Shown here: in pieces, positions 14,368-24,752 of the stretch
Position numbering within the stretch: position 1 is the stretch's first letter
Layout of the letters: each line of letters begins with the position of its first letter
From: Halopseudomonas formosensis
Lineage (GTDB): Bacteria > Pseudomonadota > Gammaproteobacteria > Pseudomonadales > Pseudomonadaceae
Reading direction: 5' to 3'
Length of the DNA stretch: 64,000 nt
Assembly (NCBI RefSeq): GCF_900115905.1
Contig: NZ_FOYD01000008.1
Location: 93,853 to 157,852, forward strand
Notes under the pieces: generated by a model
Databases searched by the model: none
Told to the model about the DNA's origin: nothing
What the model saw: only the letters and a program-made list of their open reading frames with translations
Program-made: the position numbers and the translations under genes

Positions 14368-15225
14368 ATGAGCGAAACACGCACTAACTCCCGGTTGCCC
14401 TGCGGCGACCGGGAGCTCGACCTTTCCCGTACCCATGTCATGGGTATTCTCAACATGACCCCCGACTCCTTCTCCGACGGTGGCCGCTACAACCGCATGG
14501 ACGCCGCGCTGCAGCGGGTGGAGCAGATGCTGGCTGCCGGTGCCACGCTGATCGATGTGGGCGGCGAGTCCACCCGTCCCGGCGCTGCCCTGGTCGGCGT
14601 GCAGGAGGAGGTGGATCGGGTGGTGCCCATGGTGGAGGCCATCCGCGCCCGCTTTGACACCGTGGTATCGGTGGATACCAGTACGCCCGAGGTCATCCGC
14701 GGCTCGGCGGCGGTGGGTGCCGGTCTGATCAACGATATCCGGGCTCTGCAGCGCCCCGGTGCGATGGATGCAGCGGTGGATACCGGCCTGGCAGTGTGCC
14801 TCATGCACATGCAGGGCGAGCCGCAGACCATGCAGCAGGCGCCGGAGTATGCCTCGGTGCTGGAGGCGGTGAACTCCTTCCTCGAACAGCGTGTCCAAGC
14901 CTGCCTCGACGCGGGGATCCCCCGTGATCGCCTGGTACTGGATCCCGGATTCGGTTTCGGCAAGACACTGCAGCACAATCTCGAACTGTTCGATGCCATG
15001 CCGCAGGTTCGCCCGCTGGACCTGCCCCTGCTGGTCGGCGTGTCGCGCAAGAGCATGATAGGTCAGGCACTGGATCGCCCGGTTGATCAGCGCCTGGCCG
15101 GCGGGCTGGCATTGGCGACGTTGGCGGTGGTCAAGGGAGCGCGTATTATCCGCGTCCATGACGTCGCGGAAACGGTCGACGCGGTACGCATGACTGAGGC
15201 GGTGCTGGCAGCCGGACGGAGCTGA
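14368..15225 (+). CDS. folP: Dihydropteroate synthase FolP
   Basis: FolP condenses 4-aminobenzoate with the dihydropterin pyrophosphate made by FolK, and is the sulfonamide target. The 285-residue TIM-barrel protein has the pterin-site motifs MGILNMTPDSFSDGG (near residue 26) and DVGGESTRPG, plus GVSRKSMIG near the C-terminus. The ATG at 14368 lies 7 bp after the ftsH stop. The partner enzyme folK is also in this window (33906-34406), on the opposite strand. Confidence 0.97.
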   Translation: MSETRTNSRLPCGDRELDLSRTHVMGILNMTPDSFSDGGRYNRMDAALQRVEQMLAAGATLIDVGGESTRPGAALVGVQEEVDRVVPMVEAIRARFDTVVSVDTSTPEVIRGSAAVGAGLINDIRALQRPGAMDAAVDTGLAVCLMHMQGEPQTMQQAPEYASVLEAVNSFLEQRVQACLDAGIPRDRLVLDPGFGFGKTLQHNLELFDAMPQVRPLDLPLLVGVSRKSMIGQALDRPVDQRLAGGLALATLAVVKGARIIRVHDVAETVDAVRMTEAVLAAGRS

Positions 15226-15272
15226 GTCGGGTATCGGGCACCCACACGCTATTCTGAGCAGGATACTCAACA

Positions 15273-16619
15273 ATGGAAAAACGCTACTTCGGCACCGATG
15301 GCATCCGCGGGCTGGTCGGAACCCACCCCATCACCCCCGAGTTCATGCTCAAGCTGGGCTGGGCGGCTGGCACCGCCTTCCGCAACAATGGCCACTGTCG
15401 CGTGGTGATCGGCAAGGACACCCGCATTTCCGGCTACATGTTCGAATCTGCCCTCGAGGCCGGCCTGTCTGCCGCCGGGGCCCAGGTGCAGCTGCTCGGT
15501 CCCATGCCTACCCCGGCCATCGCCTATCTCACCCGCACCTTCCAGGCCGATGCCGGCATCGTCATCAGCGCGTCGCACAATCCCTATTACGATAACGGCA
15601 TCAAGTTCTTCTCCGCCGAGGGTACCAAGTTGCCCGATCAGCTCGAGTTCGAGATCGAGCGGCTGGTTGATGCGCCCATGCAGGTGGTCGAGGCCAGCCA
15701 GCTGGGCAAGGTGGCGCGTCAGGAGGATGCCTCGGGGCGTTACATCGAGTTCTGCAAGAGCAGTGTGCCGACCAGTACCAGCTTCAAGGGGCTGAAGATC
15801 GTTCTGGATTGCGCCCACGGTGCCACCTACAAGGTGGCGCCGGCGGTGTTCCGCGAGCTGGGCGCCAGTGTCAGCGTGATCGGAGCCACCCCCGATGGAC
15901 TGAACATCAATGACGGCGTCGGCTCGACTCATCTTGCCGCGCTCAGCCGGGCGGTGGTGGAGCAGGGCGCCGATCTGGGTATCGCCTTTGATGGTGACGG
16001 CGACCGGGTCATGATGGTCGATGCCGCCGGCAATGAGGTGGATGGCGATCAGCTGCTCTACATCATGACCCTGGATCTGTACGAGCGCGGCGTGCTCGAA
16101 GGCGGCGTCGCCGGCACCCTGATGACCAATCTGGGTCTGGAGCTGGCCCTGCGCGAGCGGGACATTCCCTTCGTGCGGGCCAAGGTCGGCGACCGTTATG
16201 TGATGGCCGAGCTCTATAAGCGTGGCTGGTATCTGGGTGGGGAGTCCTCGGGGCACCTGGTGTGCCTGAAGCACACTACTACCGGTGACGGCATCATCGC
16301 CGCACTGCAGGTGCTGCGCGCCCTGCGCATGTCCGGCAAGAGCCTGGCCGAGGCCTGCAGCGGCATGAACAAGTGCCCGCAGAAGCTCATCAATGTGCGC
16401 TACCAGAGCAATGGCGGCTCGCCGCTGGATGCGCCAGAGCTGCGGGAAGCCGTCGCGGCTACCGAGGCGCGACTGGCAGACACCGGGCGGGTATTGCTGC
16501 GTCTGTCGGGCACCGAGCCGGTGATCCGGGTCATGGTCGAGGGGCAGAATGCCGCCCAGGTGAACCAGGAAGCCGAAGCGCTGGCGGCTGTGGTCAGGAA
16601 AATGTTCGCCGCAGACTGA
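15273..16619 (+). CDS. glmM: Phosphoglucosamine mutase GlmM
   Basis: GlmM converts glucosamine-6-phosphate to glucosamine-1-phosphate for UDP-GlcNAc, feeding peptidoglycan and LPS synthesis. The 448-residue protein has the phosphoserine site in ISASHNP (Ser101), the metal loop DGDGDR near 240, and the sugar loop GESSGH near 325. The start [13 protein letters not shown] is the family N-terminus. It lies in the ftsH-folP-glmM-tpiA-secG series. Confidence 0.98.
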   Translation: MEKRYFGTDGIRGLVGTHPITPEFMLKLGWAAGTAFRNNGHCRVVIGKDTRISGYMFESALEAGLSAAGAQVQLLGPMPTPAIAYLTRTFQADAGIVISASHNPYYDNGIKFFSAEGTKLPDQLEFEIERLVDAPMQVVEASQLGKVARQEDASGRYIEFCKSSVPTSTSFKGLKIVLDCAHGATYKVAPAVFRELGASVSVIGATPDGLNINDGVGSTHLAALSRAVVEQGADLGIAFDGDGDRVMMVDAAGNEVDGDQLLYIMTLDLYERGVLEGGVAGTLMTNLGLELALRERDIPFVRAKVGDRYVMAELYKRGWYLGGESSGHLVCLKHTTTGDGIIAALQVLRALRMSGKSLAEACSGMNKCPQKLINVRYQSNGGSPLDAPELREAVAATEARLADTGRVLLRLSGTEPVIRVMVEGQNAAQVNQEAEALAAVVRKMFAAD

Positions 16620-16685
16620 AATCGCGGTTGTCTACGGGTGGCATTCTGGTTAACATTGGCGCCCGCTTGAGCAGAGAGGTTAGGC

Positions 16686-17444
16686 ATGCGTCGTCCGCTG
16701 GTCGCCGGAAACTGGAAAATGCACGGTACCCGGCACTCCGTAGCTGAGTTGCTTGCGGGGCTCAACGCCCAGCAGTGGCCCGAGCAGGTCGACCTGCTGA
16801 TTGCCCCGCCGGCGCTGTTCATTCAGCAATGCCGTGAAGCACTGGGCAGTTCGCCGCTGCAGCTGGCTGGCCAGGATTGTGCCTGGCAGGCCGAGCAGGG
16901 CGCGCTGACCGGTGAGATTTCTCCGGCGCAGCTGCGTGATGCCGGTTGCCAGTATGTGCTGGTCGGCCATTCCGAGCGCCGCAGCCTGCTGGGAGAGAGC
17001 GACGAGCTGGTCTGTCGCAAGTTTGCCGCCGCGCTGGCCTCCGGGCTGCGACCGATACTCTGTGTCGGCGAGACCCGCGAGCAGCGGGATGCCGACGAGA
17101 CGGCGGATGTGGTCGGGCGGCAGCTGCAGGTGGTGTTGGACCGCTTCGGTGTCGGTGGCCTGGCCCAGGGTGTGATTGCCTACGAGCCGGTCTGGGCGAT
17201 AGGTACGGGTCTGACCGCCAGTCCGGAGCAGGCGCAGGAAGTGCATGCGATGATTCGCGCACGCCTGGCGCTGCTGGATGACGAGCAGGCTCAGCAGGTA
17301 CAGATTGTCTATGGCGGCAGTGTCAAGGCGGATAATGCCCAGGCCTTGTTCAGCATGCCGGATATCGACGGAGGGCTCGTGGGTGGAGCCTCTCTCAATG
17401 CAGATGAATTTGGCGCGATAGCACGTGCCGCGGGACAAGTTTAA
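16686..17444 (+). CDS. tpiA: Triosephosphate isomerase TpiA
   Basis: TpiA interconverts dihydroxyacetone phosphate and glyceraldehyde-3-phosphate. The 252-residue protein shows all active-site pieces: Asn9 and Lys11 in GNWKMHG, the catalytic His in VGHSERR, the catalytic Glu in [11 protein letters not shown], and the phosphate loop YGGSVKADN. An AGAGAGGTTAGGC ribosome site precedes ATG 16686. Its TAA overlaps the secG ATG as TAATG, coupling the two genes. Confidence 0.98.
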   Translation: MRRPLVAGNWKMHGTRHSVAELLAGLNAQQWPEQVDLLIAPPALFIQQCREALGSSPLQLAGQDCAWQAEQGALTGEISPAQLRDAGCQYVLVGHSERRSLLGESDELVCRKFAAALASGLRPILCVGETREQRDADETADVVGRQLQVVLDRFGVGGLAQGVIAYEPVWAIGTGLTASPEQAQEVHAMIRARLALLDDEQAQQVQIVYGGSVKADNAQALFSMPDIDGGLVGGASLNADEFGAIARAAGQV

Positions 17445-17818
17445 TGATTGAAACCCTTGTTGTGATCGTACATCTTCTGGTTGCCATCGCCCTGGTCGGC
17501 TTGATTCTGATCCAGCAGGGCAAGGGCGCGGAGACCGGTGCATCCTTTGGCGCTGGTGCTTCCGGTACGGTTTTCGGCAGCCAGGGTTCGGCGACTTTTC
17601 TGAGCCGCTTGACAGCTGCGCTGGCCACTGTATTCTTTCTGACCTCGCTGGGTCTGGCCTATTACGCCAGCTACAAGGCGGGCGAGATCCGTGATGCGGG
17701 TTTGCCGGTACCGGCGCTGCAGAGTCAGCCGGTCGCGCCGATCAGCGAAGATGTACCTGTTCTCGAAGAGCAGGCTCCTCAGGCTCCCGTCCAGGACGAT
17801 GTTCCGGTACTGGACTGA
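17444..17818 (+). CDS. secG: Preprotein translocase subunit SecG
   Basis: SecG is the accessory inner-membrane subunit of the SecYEG channel. The 124-residue protein has two transmembrane segments (about 1-22 and 52-73). They are linked by the typical Gly/Ser-rich cytoplasmic loop [18 protein letters not shown] Pro/Val/Glu-rich tail of about 45 residues follows. It starts on the tpiA stop codon and is followed 12 bp later by tRNA-Leu, so the tRNA may be processed from a secG-containing transcript. Confidence 0.95.
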   Translation: MIETLVVIVHLLVAIALVGLILIQQGKGAETGASFGAGASGTVFGSQGSATFLSRLTAALATVFFLTSLGLAYYASYKAGEIRDAGLPVPALQSQPVAPISEDVPVLEEQAPQAPVQDDVPVLD

Positions 17819-17830
17819 GCCAACAGTTTT

Positions 17831-17915
17831 GCGGAAGTGGTGGAATTGGTAGACACGCTATCTTGAGGGGGTAGTGCCTTAGGGTGTATGGGTTCGAGTC
17901 CCATCTTCCGCACCA
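17831..17915 (+). tRNA. tRNA-Leu (anticodon GAG)
   Basis: This 85-nt class II tRNA has an encoded CCA end. The acceptor GCGGAAG pairs with CTTCCGC, the T arm contains GGTTCGAGTCC, and a long variable arm is present. The anticodon stem CTATC/GGTAG encloses TTGAGGG, giving anticodon GAG for CUC/CUU leucine codons. It lies between secG and tRNA-fMet. Confidence 0.95.
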
Positions 17916-18019
17916 ATCAGACAGGGCCTGCAGCAACGCAGGCCCTGTTCTTTTCCGGCAGAAGGGCGTCCGGTTGTCATATGCAGCCGTCGGGCGTATA
18001 ATTTCTGCCTCGGATTCGC

Positions 18020-18096
<77 letters not shown>

Positions 18097-18100
18097 GTTA

Positions 18101-18126
18101 AAGCCCCTTCAGAGGGGCTTTTTGTT
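18101..18126 (+). terminator. Terminator after tRNA-fMet
   Basis: AAGCCCC (18101-18107) pairs with GGGGCTT (18114-18120) and is followed by TTTTGTT, an intrinsic terminator 5 bp after the tRNA CCA end. Confidence 0.88.
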
Positions 18127-18167
18127 AACTCCGGATTTCATCCCTGGATGAAGTGGCCGGAACCAGG

Positions 18168-18193
18168 ATGGGCTTTCAGGCCCATTTTTTATT
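18168..18193 (+). terminator. rimP leader attenuator
   Basis: ATGGGC (18168-18173) pairs with GCCCAT (18180-18185), followed by six Ts. It lies only 22-29 bp upstream of the rimP start, after the tRNA terminator. It therefore sits in the leader of the rimP-nusA-infB operon and probably acts as an attenuator. An upstream CCTGG/CCAGG pair (18143-18147 with 18163-18167) could form a competing or neighbouring stem. Such rimP-leader terminators are known in gammaproteobacteria. Confidence 0.75.
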
Positions 18194-18214
18194 CGTGAAG
18201 AAAGGCGGTTGAAT

Positions 18215-18670
18215 TTGTCCGGCAAGCTTACCGAGTTGGAGAACATGCTGATCCCGGTGGTCGAGGCTCTGGGCTATCGTTGCTGGGGGATCGAATTTCT
18301 CTCGCAGGGGCGTCACAGCCTGCTGCGGGTATATATTGATCACCCTGACGGTGTCAGTGTGGAAGACTGCGCGACCGTGAGTCGCCAGGCCAGCGCGGTG
18401 CTGGACGTGGAAGATCCCATCAGTGGCGACTATACCCTGGAGGTATCCTCTCCCGGGATGGACCGCCCGCTGTTCACCCTGGAGCAGTATGCTGCCTATG
18501 CAGGCGAACAGGCGAAGATCCGCTTGCGGGTGCCCTATGACGGGCGCCGCAATTTTCAGGGTGTCATCCGCGGGGTGGAAGGCGATGATGTGGTTCTTCA
18601 GGTAGAAGATCATGAATACCTGTTGCCCCTGGACAGTATTGACAAGGGCCATATCGTTCCGCGGTTTTGA
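18215..18670 (+). CDS. rimP: Ribosome maturation factor RimP
   Basis: RimP assists 30S subunit maturation. The 151-residue protein contains the conserved [12 protein letters not shown] and [15 protein letters not shown] segments and a C-terminal Sm-like domain ending [13 protein letters not shown] use TTG 18215, giving MSGKLTELE as in Pseudomonas RimP, because AAAGGCGG (18201-18208) is correctly spaced from it. The TTG at 18209 would be too close. It is the first gene of the rimP-nusA-infB-rbfA-truB-rpsO-pnp cluster. Confidence 0.95.
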   Translation: MSGKLTELENMLIPVVEALGYRCWGIEFLSQGRHSLLRVYIDHPDGVSVEDCATVSRQASAVLDVEDPISGDYTLEVSSPGMDRPLFTLEQYAAYAGEQAKIRLRVPYDGRRNFQGVIRGVEGDDVVLQVEDHEYLLPLDSIDKGHIVPRF

Positions 18671-18722
18671 GCATATTTCGGGCTCCAGTGGCCCCAATGG
18701 ATGGCGTTAGGCGAGGCATACG

Positions 18723-20204
18723 ATGAGCAAAGAAGTGCTACTGGTTGTGGAATCCGTTTCCAATGAGAAGGGCGTGCCGCCCGGAGTCATATTCGAGGCT
18801 CTGGAGCTGGCATTGGCCACGGCTACGAAGAAGCGCTACGAAGAGGAAGTGGATATCCGCGTAGCGATCAATCGGCAGACCGGCAACCATGATACCTACC
18901 GCCGCTGGACCGTGGTCGCTGACGAGGACTTCGAAGAGCCCGGCATGCAGCTGACCCTGGATCAGGCCCAGGAGCGCGATCCGGCCCTGCAGATCGGTGA
19001 TGTGGTCGAGGAAAAGATCGAGTCCGAAGAGTTCGGCCGCATCGCCGCGCAGATCGCCAAGCAGGTAATAGTGCAGAAAGTGCGCGAAGCTGAACGGGCG
19101 CAGGTGGTCGATGCCTATCGTGATCGCCTCGGCGAGATCATCAGCGGTACCGTGAAGAAAGTCACCCGTGACAGCGTGATCGTCGATCTGGGCAACAATG
19201 CCGAAGCGGTGCTGCCGCGCGAGGAGATGATCCCGCGCGAGACTTTCCGTACCGGCACCCGCATTCGCGCGCTGCTCAAGGAAATCCGTGTCGAGAACCG
19301 CGGTCCTCAGCTGGTGCTGTCCCGCGCCTGTCCGGAGATGATCATCGAGCTGTTCCGTATCGAAGTGCCGGAGATCTCCGAGGAGCTGATCGAGGTCATG
19401 GGTGCTGCCCGCGACCCGGGTTCGCGGGCCAAGATCGCCGTACGCTCCAAGGACAAGCGCATTGATCCCCAGGGCGCCTGCATCGGCATGCGCGGCTCGC
19501 GGGTTCAGGCTGTTTCCGGCGAGCTGGGCGGTGAGCGCGTGGACATAGTGCTGTGGGACGAGAACCTGGCGCAGTTCGTCATCAACGCGATGGCGCCGGC
19601 CGAGGTCGCCTCGATCATCCTCGACGAGGATACCCGCACCATCGATATCGCCGTGGCCGAGGACAACCTCGCCCAGGCCATCGGCCGCAGTGGTCAGAAC
19701 GTGCGACTGGCCAGCCAGCTGACCGGCTGGACCCTGAACGTGATGACGGAAGAGGATATCCGCGCCAAGCAGGAAGCCGAGACCGGCGATGTCCTGCGCA
19801 GCTTCATCGAGGAGCTGGACGTGGATGAGGAGTTGGCACAGATTCTGGTTGACGAAGGCTTCACTTCCCTCGAGGAGATCGCCTACGTACCCATGGAAGA
19901 AATGCTCGAAATTGACGGCTTTGACGAGGATATCGTCAACGAGCTGCGCTCACGGGCCAAGGACTGTCTGTTGACCAGGGCCATCGCCAACGAGGAGAAA
20001 CTTGAGGAAGTCCAGCCCGCTGACGACCTGCTGAACATGGAAGGCATGGATCGCGCTCTGGCATTCCAGCTGGCGGCTCAGGGCATCCTGACCATGGAAG
20101 ACCTTGCCGAGCAGTCGGTGGATGACCTGCTGGATATAGATGGAATCGATGAAGCCCGCGCCGCAGCTCTGATCATGGCCGCGCGGGCGCCCTGGTTTGA
20201 ATAA
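18723..20204 (+). CDS. nusA: Transcription termination/antitermination factor NusA
   Basis: NusA binds RNA polymerase, modulating pausing, intrinsic termination and rRNA antitermination. The 493-residue protein has an N-terminal polymerase-binding domain (1-130) and an S1 domain (about 137-200). Tandem KH domains follow (about 230-345, including [14 protein letters not shown] and [13 protein letters not shown]). It ends with two acidic helix-hairpin repeats (about 365-490) as in Pseudomonas and E. coli. In E. coli NusA autoregulates this operon through its leader terminators, consistent with the terminator before rimP. Confidence 0.98.
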   Translation: MSKEVLLVVESVSNEKGVPPGVIFEALELALATATKKRYEEEVDIRVAINRQTGNHDTYRRWTVVADEDFEEPGMQLTLDQAQERDPALQIGDVVEEKIESEEFGRIAAQIAKQVIVQKVREAERAQVVDAYRDRLGEIISGTVKKVTRDSVIVDLGNNAEAVLPREEMIPRETFRTGTRIRALLKEIRVENRGPQLVLSRACPEMIIELFRIEVPEISEELIEVMGAARDPGSRAKIAVRSKDKRIDPQGACIGMRGSRVQAVSGELGGERVDIVLWDENLAQFVINAMAPAEVASIILDEDTRTIDIAVAEDNLAQAIGRSGQNVRLASQLTGWTLNVMTEEDIRAKQEAETGDVLRSFIEELDVDEELAQILVDEGFTSLEEIAYVPMEEMLEIDGFDEDIVNELRSRAKDCLLTRAIANEEKLEEVQPADDLLNMEGMDRALAFQLAAQGILTMEDLAEQSVDDLLDIDGIDEARAAALIMAARAPWFE

Positions 20205-20264
20205 CCGGTCGGCTGGCAGCAACACCCGGCGGTAACGCCCGGCCCCCGACTGAGGAGAAAGTGA

Positions 20265-22799
20265 ATGGCGGAAGTGACGGTCAAAGAGTTGGCTCAGGTA
20301 ACAGGTACTCCGGTTGAGCGCCTGTTACAGCAGATGCAGGAAGCAGGGTTGCCGCACACAGGTGCCGAGCAGACTGTTTCCGATGAGGAGAAGCAGCGCC
20401 TGCTGGCGCACCTGAAGAATGCCCACGGCGAAGGCGGCAACGAGCCGAAGAAGATTACCCTCAAGCGCAAGACGGTCAGCACCCTGAAGGTCGCCGGCAG
20501 CAAGACGGTGAATGTGGAAGTGCGCAAGAAGCGCACCTACGTCAAGCGTGACGAGGTGGATCTGGAAGCCGAGCGCCAGCGCGAGCTCGAGGAACTGCGT
20601 GCGGCCGAGGAGGCCCGTCAGGCCGCTGCCGAAGCCCGTCGCAAGGCTGAGGAAGAGGAAGCACGCAAGGCCGAGGAAGCCGCGCGCGCTGCGGCCGAGC
20701 AGGCTGCACAGGCGGCACAGGCCGAAGCCAGGGCGGAAGAACAGGCCACCGCCGCAGAGCCGGCGGCAGCGCCTGCTGCTGCGGCCCCGGTTGCCGCAGA
20801 AGAAGCTCCGGCCCCGGCCCCTGCTCCCGGTGCTGCTCCGCGCAAGAAGGAAGAGCAGCGCCGTCGGGACCGTGTCGAGGAAGACGAGCGCAGTCGCAAG
20901 CGTGCCGGTGGCCCCAGCAAGGGCCGCATCGCTCCCCGTTCCGCCGATGACGATGAGGGCCTGGCCCGCCGTCGCGGTGGTGGTGGCAAGCTCAAGGCAC
21001 AGAAGAAACGCAATCAGCACGGCTTCGAGAAGCCGACAGGGCCTATAGTGCGAGAAGTAGTGATCGGTGAAACCATCACCGTGGCCGAATTGGCCCAGAA
21101 GATGTCGGTCAAGGCGGCCGAGGTCATCAAGTACATGTTCAAGAACGGCACCATGGTGACCATCAACCAGGTGCTGGATCAGGACACCGCGTCCATCATC
21201 GCAGAAGACATGGGTCACCAGGTCAAGCAGGTCAAGGAAAGCGATCTGGAAGACCGTCTGGCCGAGGCCATGCAGTACGAGGGCGAGGAAGTCACCCGCG
21301 CCCCCGTGGTTACCGTCATGGGTCACGTTGACCATGGCAAGACCTCGCTGCTCGACTACATCCGCCGTACCCGCGTGGCCTCCGGCGAAGCCGGTGGCAT
21401 TACCCAGCACATCGGTGCCTACCACGTGGAAACCGACCGCGGCATGGTCACCTTCCTCGATACCCCCGGTCACGCGGCCTTTACTGCGATGCGTGCCCGC
21501 GGTGCCAAGTCCACCGACATCGTGATCCTGGTGGTGGCCGCCGATGACGGCGTGATGCCGCAGACCGAGGAAGCGGTACAGCACGCCAAGGCTGCCGGCG
21601 TACCCCTGGTGGTGGCGGTAAACAAGATCGACAAGGAGCAGGCCGATCCGGATCGCATCAAGAACGATCTGGCTGCCCTCGACGTCATCCCGGAAGAGTG
21701 GGGCGGCGACACCATGTTCGTCCACGTGTCGGCCAAGGTCGGGACAGGTATCGACGAGCTGCTGGAGGCGGTACTGCTGCAGGCCGAGGTACTGGAACTC
21801 AAGGCCCAGCCCGATGCCCCGGCACGTGGCGTGGTCATCGAATCCCGTCTGGACAAGGGCCGTGGCCCGATCGCCACCGTGCTGGTACAGAACGGCACGC
21901 TGCGCCAGGGTGACGTGGTACTGGCCGGCGTCAACCATGGCAAGGTGCGCGCCATGCTCGACGAGAACGGTAACAACATCCGTGAAGCCGGCCCCTCCAT
22001 TCCGGTGGCTATCCTCGGTCTGGACGGTACACCCGATGCCGGTGACGAGATGACCGTGGTGGCCGACGAGAAGAAGGCGCGGGAAGTGGCGCTGTTCCGT
22101 CAGGGCAAGTTCCGCGAGATCAAGCTGGCCCGTCAGCAGTCGGCCAAGCTGGAGAACATGTTCGAGAACATGGGCCAGGGCGAGAAGAAAACCCTCAACC
22201 TGGTGATCAAGACCGACGTGCGCGGTACGCTCGAAGCCCTGCAGGGCTCGCTCAGCGAGCTGGGCAACGACGAAGTGCAGGTCAAGATCATTTCCGGGGG
22301 CGTGGGTGGTATCACCGAGACCGACGCCAACCTGGCACTGGCGTCCAACGCCGTGATTTTCGGCTTCAACGTGCGGGCCGATGCATCGGCGCGCAAGGTG
22401 ATCGAGAGCGAAGGTCTGGATCTGCGCTACTACAGCGTGATCTACGAGATCATCGAGGACGTGAAGAAGGCCCTGTCCGGCATGCTCGGCAGTGACGTAC
22501 GCGAACAGATCCTCGGTGTGGCCGAGGTGCGTGACGTGTTCCGTTCGCCCAAGTTCGGTGCCGTGGCCGGCTGCATGGTCATCGAAGGTACCGTATACCG
22601 CAACCGTCCGATCCGCGTACTGCGCGAGGACGTGGTCATCTACGAAGGCGAGCTGGAATCCCTGCGCCGCTTCAAGGACGACGTCGGTGAAGTGCGTAAC
22701 GGCATGGAGTGCGGTATCGGCGTGAAGAACTACAATGACGTGCGCATCGGCGACCGTATCGAGGTCTTCGAGCGGGTTCAGGTGGCACGTACACTGTAA
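20265..22799 (+). CDS. infB: Translation initiation factor IF-2
   Basis: IF-2 is the GTPase that positions fMet-tRNA on the 30S subunit and promotes subunit joining. The 844-residue protein has an N-terminal IF2_N domain. A low-complexity Ala/Glu/Arg/Lys-rich linker (about 100-250) follows, then a second IF2_N-like domain (about 265-315). The G domain has GHVDHGKTS (about 352), DTPGHAAF and NKID, and domains II-IV follow. GAGGAG (20252-20257) precedes ATG 20265. The linker shows marked alanine/glutamate codon repetition, as is usual for the family. Confidence 0.98.
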   Translation: MAEVTVKELAQVTGTPVERLLQQMQEAGLPHTGAEQTVSDEEKQRLLAHLKNAHGEGGNEPKKITLKRKTVSTLKVAGSKTVNVEVRKKRTYVKRDEVDLEAERQRELEELRAAEEARQAAAEARRKAEEEEARKAEEAARAAAEQAAQAAQAEARAEEQATAAEPAAAPAAAAPVAAEEAPAPAPAPGAAPRKKEEQRRRDRVEEDERSRKRAGGPSKGRIAPRSADDDEGLARRRGGGGKLKAQKKRNQHGFEKPTGPIVREVVIGETITVAELAQKMSVKAAEVIKYMFKNGTMVTINQVLDQDTASIIAEDMGHQVKQVKESDLEDRLAEAMQYEGEEVTRAPVVTVMGHVDHGKTSLLDYIRRTRVASGEAGGITQHIGAYHVETDRGMVTFLDTPGHAAFTAMRARGAKSTDIVILVVAADDGVMPQTEEAVQHAKAAGVPLVVAVNKIDKEQADPDRIKNDLAALDVIPEEWGGDTMFVHVSAKVGTGIDELLEAVLLQAEVLELKAQPDAPARGVVIESRLDKGRGPIATVLVQNGTLRQGDVVLAGVNHGKVRAMLDENGNNIREAGPSIPVAILGLDGTPDAGDEMTVVADEKKAREVALFRQGKFREIKLARQQSAKLENMFENMGQGEKKTLNLVIKTDVRGTLEALQGSLSELGNDEVQVKIISGGVGGITETDANLALASNAVIFGFNVRADASARKVIESEGLDLRYYSVIYEIIEDVKKALSGMLGSDVREQILGVAEVRDVFRSPKFGAVAGCMVIEGTVYRNRPIRVLREDVVIYEGELESLRRFKDDVGEVRNGMECGIGVKNYNDVRIGDRIEVFERVQVARTL

Positions 22800-22826
22800 G
22801 CTGGCGACAGGCACACAGGCTGAACG

Positions 22827-22856
22827 CGACAGGCGGTCCGGAAGGGCCGCTTGTCG
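22827..22856 (+). other. Strong hairpin in the infB-rbfA gap
   Basis: CGACAGGCGG (22827-22836) pairs with CCGCTTGTCG (22847-22856) with one G-U pair. No U-run follows, so it is not a canonical terminator. It may be an RNA-processing or stability element in the 142-bp infB-rbfA spacer. Confidence 0.5.
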
Positions 22857-22941
22857 TCTGTCGGTCCCGTACAGGGCTGTCCGCAGCCGATAATTGGTTT
22901 GCAGCTTGCCGCTGAAGGCTTGCAGCTAGAGGTTCAGATAT

Positions 22942-23328
22942 ATGGCCAGAGATTACAGCCGTACCCAGCGCGTGGCCGATCAGATGCAACGCGAACTGGC
23001 GTTGCTGATCCAGCGCGAAGTGCGCGATCCCCGGGTGGGCATGATCACAGTCACCGCGACCGAGGTCAGTCGTGACCTGGCGCACGCCAAGGTGTTCATT
23101 ACCCTCATGGGTGATGCCGGCGCCGAGGATATTGCCGAGAATCTGGAGGCGCTCAAGGATGCTTCGGGTTTCCTGCGAGTGCAGCTCGGGCGGGTGATGA
23201 AACTGCGCACCATTCCGCAGTTGCATTTCTTCTACGACGAGAGCGTGCGCCGCGGTGTGCATCTGTCGTCGCTGATCGAGCGGGCGGTGGCCGAGGATCG
23301 CCGCCATGCCAGGGATGATGAGGAATAG
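22942..23328 (+). CDS. rbfA: 30S ribosome-binding factor RbfA
   Basis: RbfA is a small KH-fold protein needed for 16S rRNA 5'-end maturation and cold growth. The 128-residue protein begins [15 protein letters not shown] and contains the family region [17 protein letters not shown] and the C-terminal [18 protein letters not shown] upstream supports ATG 22942. truB starts 2 bp after its stop, so they are coupled. Confidence 0.97.
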   Translation: MARDYSRTQRVADQMQRELALLIQREVRDPRVGMITVTATEVSRDLAHAKVFITLMGDAGAEDIAENLEALKDASGFLRVQLGRVMKLRTIPQLHFFYDESVRRGVHLSSLIERAVAEDRRHARDDEE

Positions 23329-23330
23329 CG

Positions 23331-24251
23331 GTGTCGGCTCCACGCAGCAAACGCCGTGATATCGACGGCATCCTGATTTTCGACAAGCCGCTGGGCATGA
23401 GCTCCAATGCGGCCCTGCAGAAGGTGCGCTGGTTGTTCAATGCCAGCAAGGGAGGGCACACCGGCAGTCTCGACCCGCTGGCCAGTGGCGTCCTGCCGCT
23501 GTGTCTGGGAGAGGCCACCAAGTTCTCCCAGTACCTGCTGGATGCGGACAAGACCTATGTCACCGAGGCGCGTCTGGGCATGACCACCAGCACCGGTGAC
23601 GCCGAGGGCGAGGTGCTGGAGATGCGTCCCTGTCAGGTCTCCCTGGCCGATGTGGAGGCGGTGCTGCCACGCTTCACGGGTGATATCGAGCAGGTCCCGC
23701 CGATGTATTCGGCGCTCAAGCATGATGGACAGCCGCTGTACAAGCTGGCCAGAGCAGGGGAAACAGTGGAGCGCAAGCCGCGATCTGTTACCATACGCCG
23801 ATTGACCCTGCTGGGACTGGAAGGGGATCGCCTGCGTCTGGAAGTGCAGTGCAGCAAGGGCACCTATATCCGTACCCTGGTCGAGGATATCGGCGCGGCA
23901 CTGGGTTGTGGCGCCCATGTCGCCGCCCTGCGTCGCAGTCAGGCCGGGCCCTTCGATCTGAGTCAGGCGGTGACCCTCGAACAGCTCGAGGCACTGCATG
24001 CCGAGGGTGGCGCCACCGCGCTGGACCATCTGCTGCTGCCCTCCGACAGCGGACTGCTGGACTGGCCGGAGGTCAATCTGACCGAGCAGACCGCCTATTA
24101 TCTCAATCACGGGCAGGCGGTGCGGGTGCCGGGAACCCCGGCTTTCGGCATGGTGCGGTTGCGTGACCACAACGGCCGCTTTATCGGCATCGGCGAAATG
24201 ACCGATGACGCCCGGGTAGCGCCCCGGCGGTTGATGCGCTTCAATGGTTGA
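23331..24251 (+). CDS. truB: tRNA pseudouridine(55) synthase TruB
   Basis: TruB forms pseudouridine 55 in the T loop of tRNAs. The 306-residue protein has the catalytic motif GSLDPLASG with Asp48. The N-terminal segment [14 protein letters not shown] and the RNA-binding segment [10 protein letters not shown] are also present, and a PUA-like C-terminal domain follows. The start is GTG 23331, 2 bp after rbfA, with GAGGA upstream. Confidence 0.97.
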   Translation: MSAPRSKRRDIDGILIFDKPLGMSSNAALQKVRWLFNASKGGHTGSLDPLASGVLPLCLGEATKFSQYLLDADKTYVTEARLGMTTSTGDAEGEVLEMRPCQVSLADVEAVLPRFTGDIEQVPPMYSALKHDGQPLYKLARAGETVERKPRSVTIRRLTLLGLEGDRLRLEVQCSKGTYIRTLVEDIGAALGCGAHVAALRRSQAGPFDLSQAVTLEQLEALHAEGGATALDHLLLPSDSGLLDWPEVNLTEQTAYYLNHGQAVRVPGTPAFGMVRLRDHNGRFIGIGEMTDDARVAPRRLMRFNG

Positions 24252-24256
24252 ACATC

Positions 24257-24368
24257 GCAGGTGCCCGGCACCTGCAGGAAGTTGACCCGAGTGGGTCGCA
24301 ACGAGGGTGGCTGTCAACAGGCACGGTCATTACTCGATTCAAAACACGGGACATTGTCCCGGCCTGTT
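24257..24368 (+). promoter_or_regulatory. Structured rpsO leader
   Basis: The 136-bp truB-rpsO spacer is packed with stems. They are GCAGGTGC/GCACCTGC (24257-24275), GACCC/GGGTC (24284-24297) and CGGGACA/TGTCCCG (24347-24361). An outer AACAGGC/GCCTGTT pair (24316-24322 with 24362-24368) encloses the last hairpin. In E. coli, S15 represses its own mRNA by binding a structured leader; an equivalent role is inferred here. Confidence 0.5.
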
Positions 24369-24387
24369 ACCTCAGAGGAAAGCTGTC

Positions 24388-24657
24388 ATGGCACTGAGCG
24401 TTGAAGAAAAAGCTGCAATCGTTTCCCAGTATGCGCGTGGAGAAGGCGACACCGGTTCTCCTGAAGTCCAGGTAGCTCTGTTGACTGCAAACATCAACAA
24501 GCTGCAGGAGCACTTCAAGGACAACAAGAAGGATCACCACTCCCGTCGCGGTCTGATCCGCATGGTTAACCAGCGTCGCAAGCTGCTGGACTACCTGAAA
24601 ACCAAGGATCTGGGCCGTTACAGCAGCCTGATCAGCAGCCTGGGTCTGCGTCGATAA
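24388..24657 (+). CDS. rpsO: 30S ribosomal protein S15
   Basis: S15 is a primary 16S rRNA-binding protein of the central domain. The 89-residue protein begins [11 protein letters not shown] and has the family signature [20 protein letters not shown] (positions about 50-70). I chose ATG 24388 because of its AGAGGAAAG ribosome site and standard length. It precedes pnp, the conserved rpsO-pnp arrangement, with a large hairpin between them. Confidence 0.98.
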   Translation: MALSVEEKAAIVSQYARGEGDTGSPEVQVALLTANINKLQEHFKDNKKDHHSRRGLIRMVNQRRKLLDYLKTKDLGRYSSLISSLGLRR

Positions 24658-24674
24658 GACCAGCCCCGTTTGGA

Positions 24675-24701
24675 CATGGCCGGGTCCGACCCCCGGCCGT
24701 G
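24675..24701 (+). other. rpsO-pnp intergenic hairpin
   Basis: CATGGCCGGG (24675-24684) pairs with CCCGGCCGTG (24692-24701). No U-run follows. In E. coli an RNase III-cleaved stem here allows PNPase autoregulation of pnp; this stem is the positional equivalent, with function inferred. Confidence 0.6.
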
Positions 24702-24752
24702 CCCAGAGTTTCCCGAAGGGCAAATACAGTAAATAAAGAGAGAGAAGACACC

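Noticed and set aside
22827..22856. Intrinsic terminator between infB and rbfA
   Set aside because: The stem is strong but no T-run follows on either strand, so I list it only as a hairpin.
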